A DNA stretch of 6,452 nt from PVC group bacterium (GTDB lineage Bacteria > GCA-001730085 > JADFSZ01), in NCBI GenBank assembly GCA_022560555.1, contig JADFSZ010000102.1, positions 1-6,452 of the forward strand, read 5' to 3'. Each line of letters begins with the position of its first letter. Positions within the stretch are counted from its first letter, which is position 1. This document shows positions 6,171 through 6,452 of this stretch, one piece after another. The notes under the pieces were generated by a model. That model was not told where the DNA came from and ran no database searches. It saw nothing but the letters and a program-made list of their open reading frames with translations. The translations under genes and the position numbers were made by a program.

Positions 6171-6452
6171 TTATCCTTCGTTTAATAATTGCAAAAACGG
6201 ATCAAGCCGTTTTCTCAAATCGTCATCTACATTAATAAAATGAATTCCGACACCCGGAAAGTAGTCCGGATGTCTTTCTTTTTGGGCCACCCAAACAACA
6301 CGGCCCAAAACAGAGACTTGTCCGTCAGGTAAATGAAGGGTAATTTCCAGGATGTCATCCATCTCATATTTATGGCTCCCGCTAATAAAAATTCCTTCGT
6401 ATTCAAGGTTTAAGGTAGAAGCTTTGTGTTTTTCCTTATCGGGTGCTTTGTA
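6171..6452 (-). CDS. PilZ-domain protein, C-terminal part (5' end off window)
   Basis: The frame is open from the right edge of the window to a TAA at 6171, giving the last 93 residues; the true start lies outside, and the internal ATG at 6362 is not the start. The fragment shows a PilZ beta-barrel pattern. TLNLEYEGIFISG (13-25) occupies the place of the second c-di-GMP motif (D/N)xSxxG, then YEMDDILEITLHLPDG (29-44), VLGRVVWV (48-55), and FPGVGIHFINVDDDLRKRL (65-83). PilZ proteins bind cyclic di-GMP through an RxxxR motif plus (D/N)xSxxG and control motility, pili or exopolysaccharide. Here the Ser of the second motif is Glu (E17), which may weaken or abolish binding; the RxxxR motif, if present, is off window. 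It could be a whole small PilZ protein or the end of a larger one. Confidence 0.8.
   Translation of the reverse strand, partial: YKAPDKEKHKASTLNLEYEGIFISGSHKYEMDDILEITLHLPDGQVSVLGRVVWVAQKERHPDYFPGVGIHFINVDDDLRKRLDPFLQLLNEG

Overview
The window is chromosomal bacterial DNA of moderate GC (estimated by eye), with Shine-Dalgarno-led genes and sigma70-like promoters. It holds central carbon metabolism genes on the left and middle and small envelope or regulatory genes on the right. The organism cannot be named from this sequence alone. The mix of a tkt-tal operon, an EIIA-Ntr-like protein, a very divergent phosphofructokinase-family protein, a PilZ protein and a possible TadE/TadG-like pilus segment suggests a Gram-negative, deep-branching lineage, for example something near Omnitrophota or the PVC group. 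That placement is a weak inference.

Left (1-3091, minus strand): transketolase followed 25 bases later by transaldolase, whose C-terminus leaves the window. The pair forms a non-oxidative pentose phosphate operon. It reads away from a 259-base intergenic region (3092-3350) holding a minus-strand promoter for tkt, an 18-base perfect palindrome overlapping its -35 box, and a good plus-strand promoter.

Middle (3351-4971, plus strand): a 150-aa PTS EIIA type-2 (fructose/nitrogen class) protein with its phosphorylatable histidine, then after 79 bases a 362-aa protein of the phosphofructokinase fold. The latter keeps the catalytic aspartate but differs at several otherwise near-invariant positions and has no clear ribosome binding site. 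A strong hairpin at 5001-5033 follows it.

Right (4972-6452, genes on the minus strand): a 64-aa single-membrane-segment protein, an AT-rich island of about 180 bases with repeats, a 157-aa four-helix membrane protein with its own promoter and probable terminator, and the C-terminal part of a PilZ-domain protein entering from the right edge.

Together the left and middle form a sugar-phosphate module (tkt, tal, PFK-like) beside a phosphotransfer regulator, with a divergent control region that could co-regulate both arms. The most novel items are the atypical PFK-like enzyme, the palindrome in the divergent promoter region, and the repeat-bearing AT-rich island. I saw no CRISPR array, tRNA, rRNA or insertion sequence.
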